Shown in pieces: positions 1-7,566 of a stretch of 27,383 nucleotides of DNA (positions are counted from its first letter, which is position 1; every line of letters begins with the position of its first letter). Position numbers and translations under genes: made by a program. The notes below the pieces were generated by a model. It was not told the origin of the DNA. It made no database searches and worked only from the letters and a program-made list of their open reading frames with translations. Origin of the DNA: JAFMIT01 sp049421205 (GTDB taxonomy: Bacteria > Actinomycetota > Actinomycetes > S36-B12 > UBA5976); NCBI GenBank assembly GCA_049421205.1, contig JBMSMQ010000012.1, positions 1-27,383 of the forward strand. Direction: 5' to 3'.

Positions 1-7
1 GTGTCAT
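1..7 (-). CDS. Start of the next minus-strand gene (partial, possibly fhaB)
   Basis: Read on the minus strand, the fhaA stop TAA (10-8) is followed at once by ATG ACA C (7-1), which would be the start codon and first residues of the next gene. In many actinobacteria fhaA is followed by fhaB, pstP, rodA, pbpA and the Ser/Thr kinases on the same strand, so fhaB is the natural guess. Only two codons are visible and identity is inferred from gene order alone. Confidence 0.3.
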
Positions 8-694
8 TTATTGCATCCGAAACTGAATAGTCGTGTTACCTATTGTTATGTCTGTATCACTCAGTAATGAACGAGTGGTGATTTTTTCATTATGAATCCA
101 GGTTCCATTCGTTGAACCAAGATCAGTGATTGTGATTGGACTTGTTAATTCAATCTCACAGTGTCGACGTGATGCTCCAGAATCATCGATGCGAATATCC
201 GCATCCGTTGCCCTGCCAAGTACAGTTTTTGTGCGGGTAAGTGGATAGGCAAATCCTGCGATAACAAGATGAGGTCCACGTCTTCCAGTTGAGACAACCG
301 GGGACTCAAGTGCTTGTCCCATTGCATCTTCAACACTCGACGTAATCCGAAATACACCTTCAATCAAATCATCATCAGTTTTCATCTCAATGACCATCGT
401 ACCTACAGTGGTGTAGTTTTCACTGACGACATATTCACGAATAACAGTTGTGAGCTCACCCACCAGTAATTTTTCGTAATCAGCAAAATTCTTGTAGTCA
501 CTCTTTGAGAGTTCAATTAAGAATTTGTTCGGCACTACAGTGCGACCAGCACCCACACTGACGGCTTTCTCATGAATTTCAGTTTGTAAGGCGGATGCAA
601 TTTCAAGAGGCTGAACGTGGGAGTCGAACATTTCGGCAAAATTGCCACTGACAAGCCGATTGACTCGTTGTTCGAATTTTTCTAGCAATCCCAC
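8..694 (-). CDS. fhaA: FhaA-like FHA domain protein (DUF3662 + FHA)
   Basis: A cytoplasmic phosphothreonine-binding adaptor of the PknA/PknB cell-wall signalling network. Residues 1-120 are a DUF3662 domain and residues 140-228 an FHA domain with the expected GR (160-161), SRRH (175-178) and GSTNGT (193-198) motifs. At 228 aa it is much shorter than mycobacterial FhaA (over 500 aa), because the linker between domains is only about 20 residues. The start is GTG at 694-692, preceded by AAGGAG at a good distance. A TAGGCT -10-like box lies at 720-715. In mycobacteria FhaA binds CwlM and MurJ/MviN, both also encoded in this window. Family assignment is firm; the partners are inferred from relatives. 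Confidence 0.9.
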   Translation of the reverse strand: MGLLEKFEQRVNRLVSGNFAEMFDSHVQPLEIASALQTEIHEKAVSVGAGRTVVPNKFLIELSKSDYKNFADYEKLLVGELTTVIREYVVSENYTTVGTMVIEMKTDDDLIEGVFRITSSVEDAMGQALESPVVSTGRRGPHLVIAGFAYPLTRTKTVLGRATDADIRIDDSGASRRHCEIELTSPITITDLGSTNGTWIHNEKITTRSLLSDTDITIGNTTIQFRMQ

Positions 695-714
695 ACTGTC
701 TCCTTACGGAACTA

Positions 715-720
715 AGCCTA
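715..720 (-). promoter_or_regulatory. Candidate -10 element for fhaA
   Basis: TAGGCT on the minus strand fits the actinobacterial TAnnnT -10 pattern. Transcription would begin near 708, leaving a short leader that carries the AAGGAG ribosome site before the GTG at 694. No convincing -35 is visible. The same hexamer recurs upstream of DUF4446 and xthA in this window. Confidence 0.4.
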
Positions 721-772
721 TTGTGCCTCCCAAGATGCAGAAGTGCATAAGGACAAGGCACGATTAGCCATT

Positions 773-2008
773 ATGTCCAATCAAATTTCAACCGATGTTC
801 TTGTTGTTGGTGCAGGTCCGGCAGGTTCATCAGCTGCGGTGTGGGCAAGCCGTATGGGATATGACGTTTTACTGATTGATGCGGAGGATTTTCCACGCGA
901 TAAGCCATGTGGGGATGGTCTTACACCACGCGCAATCGCTGAACTTCATGAACTTGGCTTGGATACCTGGTTACAGGGTCGCGCACGCAATTGGGGACTT
1001 CGTGCAAATGGATTTGGCCAAACCCTGCATCTGCCGTGGCCAGGAGGCAGTCTTCCAAATTATGGTGGTGCAGCACCTCGGCTTGAATTAGATGCAGCAA
1101 TTCGCTCTATCGCGATTGAATCAGGTGCTAAGACCGAGACAGGTCTACGCGCATTTGATGTCGAGATGGCAAGTGATCGAATAAATACTGTGCTTTGTAA
1201 AAAAGGTGACGATGTAATTTCGATTCGCACTCAAAAAGTGATTATTGCCGATGGTGCGAAATCTCAACTAGGTCGAGTACTCAATCGAACCTGGCATCGC
1301 GACACTGCCTATGGGGTAGCAGCGCGTGCATATATACAAAGTGAACGAACTAATGATCCTTGGATTACTTCGCATCTAGAGTTACGCGGTAAAGAAAACG
1401 AAATTCTCTCCGGATACGGCTGGATATTTCCGCTTGCTGACGGCAACGTCAACATTGGTGTTGGAACACTTGCGACAAACAAACGTCCGGCAGATGTGAA
1501 CTTACGACAACTGATTAGTCACTACACCGAAGGTCAACGAGACGAGTGGAAGCTCTCTGGCGAACTGAAGAATGTCTGGTCAGCACTCTTACCAATGGGT
1601 GGTGCAGTTTCGAATGTCGCAGGTGCCAACTGGATGTTCATTGGAGATGCAGCAGGTTGTGTGAATCCACTCAATGGAGAAGGCATCGATTATGGACTTG
1701 AAACCGGACGACTTGCAGCCAGCCATTTAAGTGAAACGAATGACTTCACTCTACTGTGGCCAGAAGTCCTCAGTCATCATTATGGCTATGCATTTTCGGC
1801 AGCACGCCGAATTGCAGGACTACTCACGATTCCTGAATTTCTCACCACGTTTGGACCAGTTGGAATGCGAAGCCGATGGCTCATGGAAATAGCACTTCGA
1901 ATTATGGGTAATTTAGTAACTGAAGAAGATAAAGATGCACTTGCACATGTGTGGAGAACCGTTGGAAGACTCTCTCTCACGCTAGATCAACGAAAACCAT
2001 TTCAATAA
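773..2008 (+). CDS. Geranylgeranyl reductase family FAD-dependent oxidoreductase (MenJ-like)
   Basis: A flavoprotein that probably saturates isoprenoid double bonds, such as the menaquinone side chain (MenJ) or other polyprenyl lipids. An N-terminal Rossmann fold carries GAGPAG, followed by the family hallmark PRDKPCGDGLTPRAI and a second FAD-contacting segment, GDAAGCVNPLNGEGI. The chosen start is ATG at 773, placing the dinucleotide fold about ten residues from the N-terminus as usual; an in-frame GTG at 743 would add ten residues with no family match. Neither has a strong ribosome site. The 3' end overlaps the convergent PAP2 gene by 7 bp. The family is clear; the exact substrate is not. 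Confidence 0.88.
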   Translation: MSNQISTDVLVVGAGPAGSSAAVWASRMGYDVLLIDAEDFPRDKPCGDGLTPRAIAELHELGLDTWLQGRARNWGLRANGFGQTLHLPWPGGSLPNYGGAAPRLELDAAIRSIAIESGAKTETGLRAFDVEMASDRINTVLCKKGDDVISIRTQKVIIADGAKSQLGRVLNRTWHRDTAYGVAARAYIQSERTNDPWITSHLELRGKENEILSGYGWIFPLADGNVNIGVGTLATNKRPADVNLRQLISHYTEGQRDEWKLSGELKNVWSALLPMGGAVSNVAGANWMFIGDAAGCVNPLNGEGIDYGLETGRLAASHLSETNDFTLLWPEVLSHHYGYAFSAARRIAGLLTIPEFLTTFGPVGMRSRWLMEIALRIMGNLVTEEDKDALAHVWRTVGRLSLTLDQRKPFQ

Positions 2009-2916
2009 CTATTTTTTTGACTACGTTTATATGTTTTATGTGATTGGTATGCAATTACACCAAGCGTTCCAACTACTAAGAGTGCTGATGTTCCGGCGTG
2101 CGAAAGAAATGAGTTGCCGGCGAACATAAATATCACTGCACACGTCACAATTCCTGTCACACCTATGACAATTTTAGATTTGCCAACCATATCGGGATGA
2201 CGCCAGTGATCGGGTAGATGTAATGCCCAGAGTGTGGCGACAATTGTGGTGCAAATACCAAGTGCATATCCACCAACTAAATCGCTTATCCAGTGTGTAT
2301 TTCTAATCCAACCACTGAGTGTCACGAGGATGATAGGCAGGAAAGCAAATGCAGTGATGTGTGCAGCATACGGCCGCCATCTTGGGCGAGCCGAATACGC
2401 TGCCAATATCAGCAATGTGCATGCCGCTGCAACATTCGCAGCATGACCAGATGGAAATGCACCGAGATCAACGATGTCACCGAATTCACTATTGAAGGCT
2501 TCTGGTCCTGCGTATCGTGGAAATCCTCGCATTGTCAGTATCTTGAATACACCAGTTGTTGCATTGGTGAAAAGAAGCGCGGAGAGACTCACGATGAGCG
2601 GCAACATATCTTTTCTTCTGATAGTGAAAAGTAAGCCACCAAGAATTGCAAGTGGATACACAAGTCTTCGTTGTCCTGGTGATTCCAAAAGAAGGAAGAG
2701 TCGATCAAGCCAACGTTCTTCTCGCCAGATATCGATTGCGAGAGCAGAATCAAGTGGATTGATGAGACCTGTAATAACAAGCAACAGCGTTACCGCAAAA
2801 ACGGAACCTGCAATAAATGCAGGTTGGGCAAGAAGGCGTCGCTCTGAATCAGTGAGCCGGAAAAGCCTCTTTCGTTTTTGGGTTTTTGATGCCATAAGAA
2901 GAAAAGCGTACGCCAT
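2002..2916 (-). CDS. PAP2-like integral membrane phosphatase family protein, atypical active site
   Basis: A 304-residue polytopic membrane protein of the PAP2 superfamily, whose members dephosphorylate lipid phosphates such as undecaprenyl pyrophosphate. The central FPSGHAAN motif is intact, and the third motif keeps His and Asp (RNTHWISDLVGG). Two usual phosphate-binding arginines look replaced: in the first motif (KILTMRGFPR) the R of KX6RP aligns with F, and in the third motif the R of SRX5H aligns with G. Arginines lie nearby in both. The gene may therefore be a divergent clade or altered enzyme. Two in-frame starts exist (ATG at 2916 and 2895) and neither has a clear ribosome site. Divergent from the carboxypeptidase gene with only 36 bp between. 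Confidence 0.8.
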   Translation of the reverse strand: MAYAFLLMASKTQKRKRLFRLTDSERRLLAQPAFIAGSVFAVTLLLVITGLINPLDSALAIDIWREERWLDRLFLLLESPGQRRLVYPLAILGGLLFTIRRKDMLPLIVSLSALLFTNATTGVFKILTMRGFPRYAGPEAFNSEFGDIVDLGAFPSGHAANVAAACTLLILAAYSARPRWRPYAAHITAFAFLPIILVTLSGWIRNTHWISDLVGGYALGICTTIVATLWALHLPDHWRHPDMVGKSKIVIGVTGIVTCAVIFMFAGNSFLSHAGTSALLVVGTLGVIAYQSHKTYKRSQKNSY

Positions 2917-2940
2917 CAGGATGTGGTGGGAAATCTGAAT

Positions 2941-2946
2941 TACCCT
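2941..2946 (+). promoter_or_regulatory. Candidate -10 for a leaderless carboxypeptidase transcript
   Basis: TACCCT is followed by exactly six bases and then the GTG start at 2953, so transcription would begin at the start codon itself. No Shine-Dalgarno sequence is present. This is one of several such arrangements in the window. Confidence 0.5.
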
Positions 2947-2952
2947 TGAGTT

Positions 2953-3549
2953 GTGAAAGCGCTGTTTATCTCCTTAGTGGTCGTGATAACTATCGGCGCA
3001 GTGCCTGCCGAGGCGAGCGGCATCATTGATTATTGTGCTAAAAAGTCAGATTCAAGTGTGAGAGCTATTACTGAGGGTTCCTGTAAAAAGAGTGAACGCT
3101 CGCTAGGAAATTCAACTATTGAACCTGTTGGAAAACGACCAAATGCACTACATCCATTGATGAAGAATCGTTGGCTCGCGGCCCAGCGTGCAGCAAAACT
3201 TGCAGGTGTAGTTCTTGAGTATTCAACAGCCTTCCGGAGTCTTTCATTTCAGCGGTATTTGTTTCAGCAAGAAATTAAGGAAACAGGATCTCGAAAAGAA
3301 GCGATGAAAGAAGTTCTTCCACCAAAAATATCAATGCATCCTTGGGGATTAGCAATTGATGTGAAGAGATTCAACACCACAGATAAAAAAAGGGCGAAGT
3401 GGCTTGAGAAAAATGGTTACAAATGGGGGCTTTGTCGCAGATACGACAATGAGTTTTGGCATTTTGAACCACGCACAACGCCAGGAACAAAATGTCCAGC
3501 AAGACAACCTGACGCGCTAAGTGCCTATTACGAGAGTCAAGGAAAGTAA
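2953..3549 (+). CDS. Secreted D-alanyl-D-alanine carboxypeptidase, M15B (VanY/DacB-like)
   Basis: A zinc peptidase that trims the terminal D-Ala of peptidoglycan stem peptides outside the membrane. An N-terminal signal peptide (residues 1-22, MKALFISL then a hydrophobic run and an AEA cleavage region) precedes a compact catalytic domain. Zinc ligands are H129 and D136 in MHPWGLAIDV and H170 in EFWHFEP, with E167 as catalytic base. STAFRS (about 91-96) matches the substrate-side segment of the family. The 198-aa length fits a single domain without linker. GTG start at 2953 probably leaderless. It fits the envelope theme of the window (class A PBP, MurJ, CwlM). Confidence 0.88.
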   Translation: MKALFISLVVVITIGAVPAEASGIIDYCAKKSDSSVRAITEGSCKKSERSLGNSTIEPVGKRPNALHPLMKNRWLAAQRAAKLAGVVLEYSTAFRSLSFQRYLFQQEIKETGSRKEAMKEVLPPKISMHPWGLAIDVKRFNTTDKKRAKWLEKNGYKWGLCRRYDNEFWHFEPRTTPGTKCPARQPDALSAYYESQGK

Positions 3550-3578
3550 GACGAAATCTTCTTTGATACCTTGACTAC

Positions 3579-3591
3579 CACTACAGTAGTG
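3579..3591. repeat. Short perfect palindrome upstream of the aldo/keto reductase
   Basis: CACTACAGTAGTG is a 13-bp perfect inverted repeat about 50 bp before the reductase start, just after a TTGACT hexamer at 3571-3576. It could be an operator. No matching -10 is obvious at normal spacing, so this is weak. Confidence 0.25.
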
Positions 3592-3641
3592 TTTTCAAAG
3601 GGCATATTTGCTCAAAATGTTCCGCTTGAGACAATAGGGCT

Positions 3642-4640
3642 ATGGAATTTAGAACGCTCGGAAATACTGGATTCAAAATCTCTGAAATTGCTTACGGCAA
3701 TTGGATTACCCACGCTGGTCAGGTTGAAGAAGAAACCGCGAGATCATGTGTATTTGCAGCTCTTGATGCTGGTATCACCACCTTTGATACTGCCGATATC
3801 TATGCGGCAACTGCGGCTGAAGAGGTGCTAGGTCGTGCCCTCAAAGGTCAACGCAGAGAAGGTCTAGAAATCTTCACCAAGGTGTATTGGCCAACAGGAC
3901 CTGGACAAAATGATCGAGGACTTTCTCGTAAACACATCATGGAGTCTTGCAATGCGTCTCTTCGCCGGCTTCAGGTTGATTATGTGGATCTCTACCAAGC
4001 ACATCGATTTGATTATGAAACTCCTATCGAAGAAACAATGCGGGCATTTGATGACTTAGTACGAAGCGGAAAAGTTCTCTACGTTGGAGTGAGCGAATGG
4101 AATGCAAAACAAATTCGCAAGGCCCAAAAAATTGCAAAGGAAATGGGATTCAATCGGCTCATCAGTAATCAACCACAGTATTCAATGTTGTGGCGAGTCA
4201 TTGAAGAAGAAGTTATTCCAACATCTAAAGAACTTGGCATTGGTCAAATTGTGTGGTCGCCAATTGCCCAAGGAGTGTTGACTGGAAAGTATCTTCCAGG
4301 TCAACCAATTCCAGAAGGCACACGTGCAAGTCATGAGCGCTATAAGTCATTTACTGAAAAATTCATGTCAGAAGAAATTCTGACTGCTGTTCAGAATCTT
4401 CGACCTATTGCAGATGGTCTTGGACTCACTATGTCACAGTTGGCAATTGCTTGGGTACTACAAAACAAGAATGTTTCTGCTGCCATCATTGGTGCAAGCC
4501 GACCAGAGCAGGTGACAGAGAATGTGAAAGCAACTGGCGTGAAATTGGAAGCAGACGTGATGAAAGCAATTGATAAGGTACTTTCGAAACACATTATTCG
4601 CGACCCTAAGCTCACTATTTCACCAAAACCTCGCGCCTAA
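3642..4640 (+). CDS. NAD(P)H-dependent aldo/keto reductase
   Basis: A TIM-barrel oxidoreductase of 332 residues, of the type resembling the potassium-channel beta subunit and YghZ. The catalytic tetrad is visible: D49 and Y54 in FDTADIY, K80 in IFTKVYW and H121 in YQAHRFD. C-terminal IIGASRPEQV is the NADP-binding segment of the family. Start ATG at 3642 matches the family N-terminus (MEFRTLGNTG). It overlaps the following SDR gene by one base (TAATG), so both are probably translated in a coupled manner. The substrate is unknown; neighbours suggest carbonyl detoxification or a small redox pathway, which is inference. Confidence 0.9.
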   Translation: MEFRTLGNTGFKISEIAYGNWITHAGQVEEETARSCVFAALDAGITTFDTADIYAATAAEEVLGRALKGQRREGLEIFTKVYWPTGPGQNDRGLSRKHIMESCNASLRRLQVDYVDLYQAHRFDYETPIEETMRAFDDLVRSGKVLYVGVSEWNAKQIRKAQKIAKEMGFNRLISNQPQYSMLWRVIEEEVIPTSKELGIGQIVWSPIAQGVLTGKYLPGQPIPEGTRASHERYKSFTEKFMSEEILTAVQNLRPIADGLGLTMSQLAIAWVLQNKNVSAAIIGASRPEQVTENVKATGVKLEADVMKAIDKVLSKHIIRDPKLTISPKPRA

Positions 4641-5551
4641 TGAAAATTCTTATCATCGGTGGAACACAGTTTGTAGGCCTTGCTATTGCTCGCGAAGCAC
4701 TTCGACGAGGACACGATGTTGATATTTTTCATCGTAGTGACAAAGTTCCAAGCGGTACCGAAAAAGCGCGTCACCTCAAGGGTGATCGAAACCGAGATGT
4801 TACCGCGCTACAAACTGGCACTTGGGATGCGGTTATTGATGTGTGCGGGTATCGTCCACATGAAATCAACGCATTAGCCGATGTATTTGCTGATCGGATT
4901 GGAAAGTACGTATTCATCTCCACATGTTCTGTCTATGATGCACTTGAAATCAAACCCGATTCGGATGAGTCAGCACCGCAGGTGCCACTGAAGAATCTCT
5001 ACGGTGTCGATCCAATTGATTGTCCGATTGATGCAAAGACGTACGGAGCGCTCAAAGTGCTCTGTGAACAGGCTGTGAGATTACATTACAACGATAATCT
5101 AATTTTGAGACCAGTGTATGTGTTAGGAAAAGATGATCACACAAATCGATTCAACCTCTGGGTTGAACGATTCATGACCAATAAAGATGTTGAAGTCCCA
5201 ACTCTACTCGATGCACCTTTCCAATATGTTTCAGCAGATGATCTGGCCCGCTTCACACTCAAAGCGATAGAAGATAATCTCACAGGTGACTTTCATCTTG
5301 CAGCACCAAGTGGTGGTATGACATTTGGAACAATGATTGAAGAGATTCAATCAACTCTACCTTCAACAAGTACTATCAGTTGGATTGATAAAAAAGAAGC
5401 ACTCGAGAGAGAACCTGGAACTTTTCCATTTTGGCAACCGGATGTCTATCATCTATTAACTCTCAATACTAAAAAAGCAGAGCATCATGGGTTTGAATCA
5501 CAGCCGCTTCATGACATTATCAGAGAAGTGAAAGAGAGTCTTTCGAAATGA
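4640..5551 (+). CDS. NAD-dependent epimerase/dehydratase family protein (extended SDR)
   Basis: Rossmann-fold protein of 303 residues with the N-terminal dinucleotide motif GGTQFVG (8-14) and active-site YGALK (Y135, K139), with a serine-rich strand ISTCS just before. It resembles the extended or atypical SDR group of NAD-dependent epimerase/dehydratase proteins related to CSP41. Substrate is not deducible. Starts on the last base of the upstream reductase stop codon and ends with an ATGA overlap with the YciI-like gene, so the three form one tightly coupled operon. Confidence 0.87.
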   Translation: MKILIIGGTQFVGLAIAREALRRGHDVDIFHRSDKVPSGTEKARHLKGDRNRDVTALQTGTWDAVIDVCGYRPHEINALADVFADRIGKYVFISTCSVYDALEIKPDSDESAPQVPLKNLYGVDPIDCPIDAKTYGALKVLCEQAVRLHYNDNLILRPVYVLGKDDHTNRFNLWVERFMTNKDVEVPTLLDAPFQYVSADDLARFTLKAIEDNLTGDFHLAAPSGGMTFGTMIEEIQSTLPSTSTISWIDKKEALEREPGTFPFWQPDVYHLLTLNTKKAEHHGFESQPLHDIIREVKESLSK

Positions 5552-5877
5552 AGTTCATCATTTTTGTTATTGATAGTCGTTCCAATACAGCAGATGGCAA
5601 CGAGATTGTAGCTATCGATGCATTCAACGAGATGCTTGTCGAAAGAAAGTATTTGATAATGGCAGCAGGTATCAATGACCCAGATTCTGCAACACTCATT
5701 GACAATCGATACGATGCAAATATTGTGAATGCAGGATCACTCTTTGATGCGAAAGAGCATTACAGCGGCTTCTGGATTGTTGATGTTGAAAGTGCTGACG
5801 TCGCCAAAGAGCTCGCACTTCTGGGCTCAAAAGCCTGTAATCGAAAAGTTGAACTTCGCCCATTTTTAGGTCAGTAG
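5548..5877 (+). CDS. YciI/YCII-related domain protein
   Basis: A small 109-residue protein with the ferredoxin-like YCII fold: an N-terminal beta strand (MKFIIFVIDSR), a helix with NEMLVERKYLIMAAGI, and the pattern FDAKEHYSGFWIVDVES typical of the DGPF/YCII group. Members are often small dehalogenase- or muconolactone-isomerase-like enzymes, but function is mostly unproven. It overlaps the SDR gene by 4 bp (ATGA). Its stop codon TAG at 5875-5877 directly abuts the 3' end of the convergent tRNA-Leu gene. Confidence 0.75.
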   Translation: MKFIIFVIDSRSNTADGNEIVAIDAFNEMLVERKYLIMAAGINDPDSATLIDNRYDANIVNAGSLFDAKEHYSGFWIVDVESADVAKELALLGSKACNRKVELRPFLGQ

Positions 5878-5960
5878 TGCGCGAGAGGGGACTTGAACCC
5901 CTACACCCTTGCGAGTACTGGCACCTGAAGCCAGCGCGTCTGCCATTTCGCCACTCGCGC
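5878..5960 (-). tRNA. tRNA-Leu (anticodon CAG)
   Basis: Read on the minus strand, a 7-bp acceptor stem GCGCGAG/CTCGCGC, an anticodon arm CTGGC-TTCAGGT-GCCAG with anticodon CAG, a long variable arm as expected of tRNA-Leu, and a TPsiC arm AGGGG-TTCAAGT-CCCCT give a full cloverleaf. The discriminator base is A. The genomic sequence after it is CTACTG, so the CCA end is not encoded and must be added by the nucleotidyltransferase encoded at 16467-17870. A possible -10 (TATATT, 5984-5979) lies upstream with no clear -35. Confidence 0.97.
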
Positions 5961-5983
5961 CTGTAGGTCTAGATTATCAATAT

Positions 5984-6028
5984 AAAAAGGCTCAGCCGCT
6001 GCCGACGGGGGATGCAGCAGCGACTGAG
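5984..6028 (-). terminator. Intrinsic terminator (minus strand) with a C-rich loop
   Basis: On the minus strand a 12-position stem (CTCAGTCGCTGC against GCAGCGGCTGAG, 6028-6017 with 6002-5991, one A-C mismatch) closes a 14-nt loop containing CCCCC. It is followed by CC and then TTTTT at 5988-5984. There is no protein-coding gene upstream of it on this strand, only about 130 bp before the divergent DUF4446 gene, so it probably ends a short untranslated RNA. Confidence 0.75.
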
Positions 6029-6057
6029 TGGTTGCAAAGTAATACTTCGCCCATAAA
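5984..6057 (-). ncRNA. Candidate small RNA with two hairpins and a C5 loop
   Basis: A possible RNA of about 70-75 nt. A TAGATT -10-like box at 6069-6064 would start it near 6057. The first hairpin is GCGAAG-TATTA-CTTTGC (6050-6034). The second is the strong terminator hairpin at 6028-5991, whose loop exposes TGCATCCCCCGTCG. A C-rich apical loop above a terminator is reminiscent of actinobacterial 6C-type small RNAs, which pair with G-rich ribosome-binding sites. However, 6C RNAs have two loops with at least six C each, and here there is one loop with five. No open reading frame fits. Expression is not shown. Confidence 0.5.
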
Positions 6058-6151
6058 TAATCAAATCTAAAGTGTGAATTTTCAGCAAAATGTGAGTTTC
6101 CTGAAATATCTAGTCATTCGGTCTCTGCACAATAGTGAAGTAGGTAACAAT

Positions 6152-6157
6152 TAGGCT
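6152..6157 (+). promoter_or_regulatory. Candidate -10 for a leaderless DUF4446 transcript
   Basis: TAGGCT, then six bases, then the GTG start at 6164. No Shine-Dalgarno sequence lies in between. This spacing would place the transcription start at the first base of the start codon. Confidence 0.5.
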
Positions 6158-6163
6158 TCCTGT

Positions 6164-6646
6164 GTGAATATTGAAAACTTGAGTTATGTAGCGATAGCGC
6201 TCGGTGCCCTCGGTCTACTTTTTGGACTTTTCTCGTTATTACGAACTTCAAAATTGCGTCGGCAATTTTTCGTGTTTCGTGGTGAAACTTCCGATACCGA
6301 TGTACTTACATCAGTACTAGAACATATCAATCGTGTGAACGATCTAGATATTTCAGTTTCAAAACTGAGTAATTCGCTCATGCTTGCTCAACGAGATGTC
6401 GCAGTAGCGCTTCGACATGTCGCAGTTGTGCGATTCAATGCTATTCAAGAAATGGGTGGTCAGTATTCATTTTGTTTGGCATTACTCGATGATGATGGAA
6501 CAGGAATTGTTATCACTTGCTTACAAAATCAGGCGACAAGTCGTGTGTTTGCAAAGCCAGTTGTTAATCGAACGTCAGACATTCCACTGAGCCCAGAAGA
6601 ACTTCAAGCAATTTCCTCTGCCAAACCATTAGGTGAGCGCTCATAA
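6164..6646 (+). CDS. DUF4446 family membrane-anchored protein
   Basis: A 160-residue protein with one N-terminal transmembrane helix (about residues 7-25), a short basic segment (RTSKLRRQ), a helical stretch, and the DUF4446 core RFNAIQEMGGQYSFCLALLDDDGTGIVIT (split here as RFNAIQEMGG and FCLALLDDDGTG). The family has no proven biochemical role; it is common beside pheA in actinobacteria, and here its stop TAA shares a base with the pheA ATG. GTG start at 6164 appears leaderless. Confidence 0.8.
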   Translation: MNIENLSYVAIALGALGLLFGLFSLLRTSKLRRQFFVFRGETSDTDVLTSVLEHINRVNDLDISVSKLSNSLMLAQRDVAVALRHVAVVRFNAIQEMGGQYSFCLALLDDDGTGIVITCLQNQATSRVFAKPVVNRTSDIPLSPEELQAISSAKPLGERS

Positions 6647-7566
6647 TGAAAATTGGTTTTTTAGGTCCACGTGGCACATTTACAGAAGCCGCACTTTCAT
6701 TATTGCAAGGCGACCACACATATGAACCTTTTGCGACAGTTCCAGCAACACTCGATGCAGTACGTACCGGACAGGTCGATGCAGCACTCGTTCCATTTGA
6801 AAATAGCGTTGAAGGTTCAGTCTCACTTACTCTTGATCAACTAGCAACAGGTGAGCCACTTGTCATTATCGATGAAGTAGCACTTGATGTGACATTTTCT
6901 TTGATGGCACGACCTGGAATTATGATTGATGAAATTACCCACATTTCGACTCATCCCCATGCTGCAGCGCAATGTCGCGCGTGGCTTGCATCAGCATTAC
7001 CTGAAGTTAAAGTTGTGCCAGCACTCTCAACTGCAGCCGCTGCCGAAGAAGTCAGTGATCCTGCTTCTCGATTTCAAGCAGCAATTGCTGCTGAGGTAGC
7101 GGCAAGTCATTACGGACTTGAGGTTCTCGCTCAAGATATCGGTGATAACAATCGAGCAAAAACACGATTTATCTTGGTCACAAAACCAACCGCACCCCCA
7201 GCCGTAACTGGTGCAGACCGCACAACACTTGTGCTTTACATGAGAGAGAATCATCCAGGCGCACTATTAGAGATTTTGACTGAACTCTCAGTCCGAGGTG
7301 TCAACCTCACACGAGTTGAATCACGGCCCACCCGGCAGGAACTTGGCGATTATTACTTCTCGATTGACTGTGAGGGACATATTTTGGAGGCACGGGTAGG
7401 TGAAGCATTACAAGGACTTCACCGAATTTGTGCTGCTGTCAGATATCTTGGATCGTATCCACGGCACGACGGTGTACTTCCAGAAAAACGAACCGGAACG
7501 CTCGATAGTGACTTTGCAGAAGCTGATTCTTGGCTTTCTAAAATTCGTACAACTGGGATGAGTTAA
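6646..7566 (+). CDS. pheA: Prephenate dehydratase
   Basis: Converts prephenate to phenylpyruvate in phenylalanine biosynthesis. Residues 1-180 form the dehydratase domain, starting with MKIGFLGPRGTFTEAA and carrying the catalytic TRF motif at 173-175 (NRAKTRFILV). Residues 193-290 form a regulatory ACT domain with GALL (205-208) and ESRP (225-228), the phenylalanine-binding elements, so feedback inhibition by Phe is expected. No chorismate mutase domain is fused, as usual for actinobacteria. ATG overlaps the DUF4446 stop by one base. Its stop codon abuts the stop of the convergent copA with no bases between. Confidence 0.96.
   Translation: MKIGFLGPRGTFTEAALSLLQGDHTYEPFATVPATLDAVRTGQVDAALVPFENSVEGSVSLTLDQLATGEPLVIIDEVALDVTFSLMARPGIMIDEITHISTHPHAAAQCRAWLASALPEVKVVPALSTAAAAEEVSDPASRFQAAIAAEVAASHYGLEVLAQDIGDNNRAKTRFILVTKPTAPPAVTGADRTTLVLYMRENHPGALLEILTELSVRGVNLTRVESRPTRQELGDYYFSIDCEGHILEARVGEALQGLHRICAAVRYLGSYPRHDGVLPEKRTGTLDSDFAEADSWLSKIRTTGMS

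Noticed and set aside
743..772. GTG at 743 as the flavoprotein start
   Set aside because: It adds ten residues before the usual family N-terminus and has no ribosome site; ATG 773 puts the FAD fold at the expected distance.
2474..2938. Long plus-strand frame (154 codons) opposite the PAP2 gene
   Set aside because: It is the antisense shadow of a membrane-protein gene; the product has no motif, and the minus frame has clear PAP2 motifs.
5984..6057. Calling the C-loop RNA a 6C RNA
   Set aside because: Only one C-rich loop with five C is present; 6C RNAs have two loops with six or more C. Left as an unnamed candidate.
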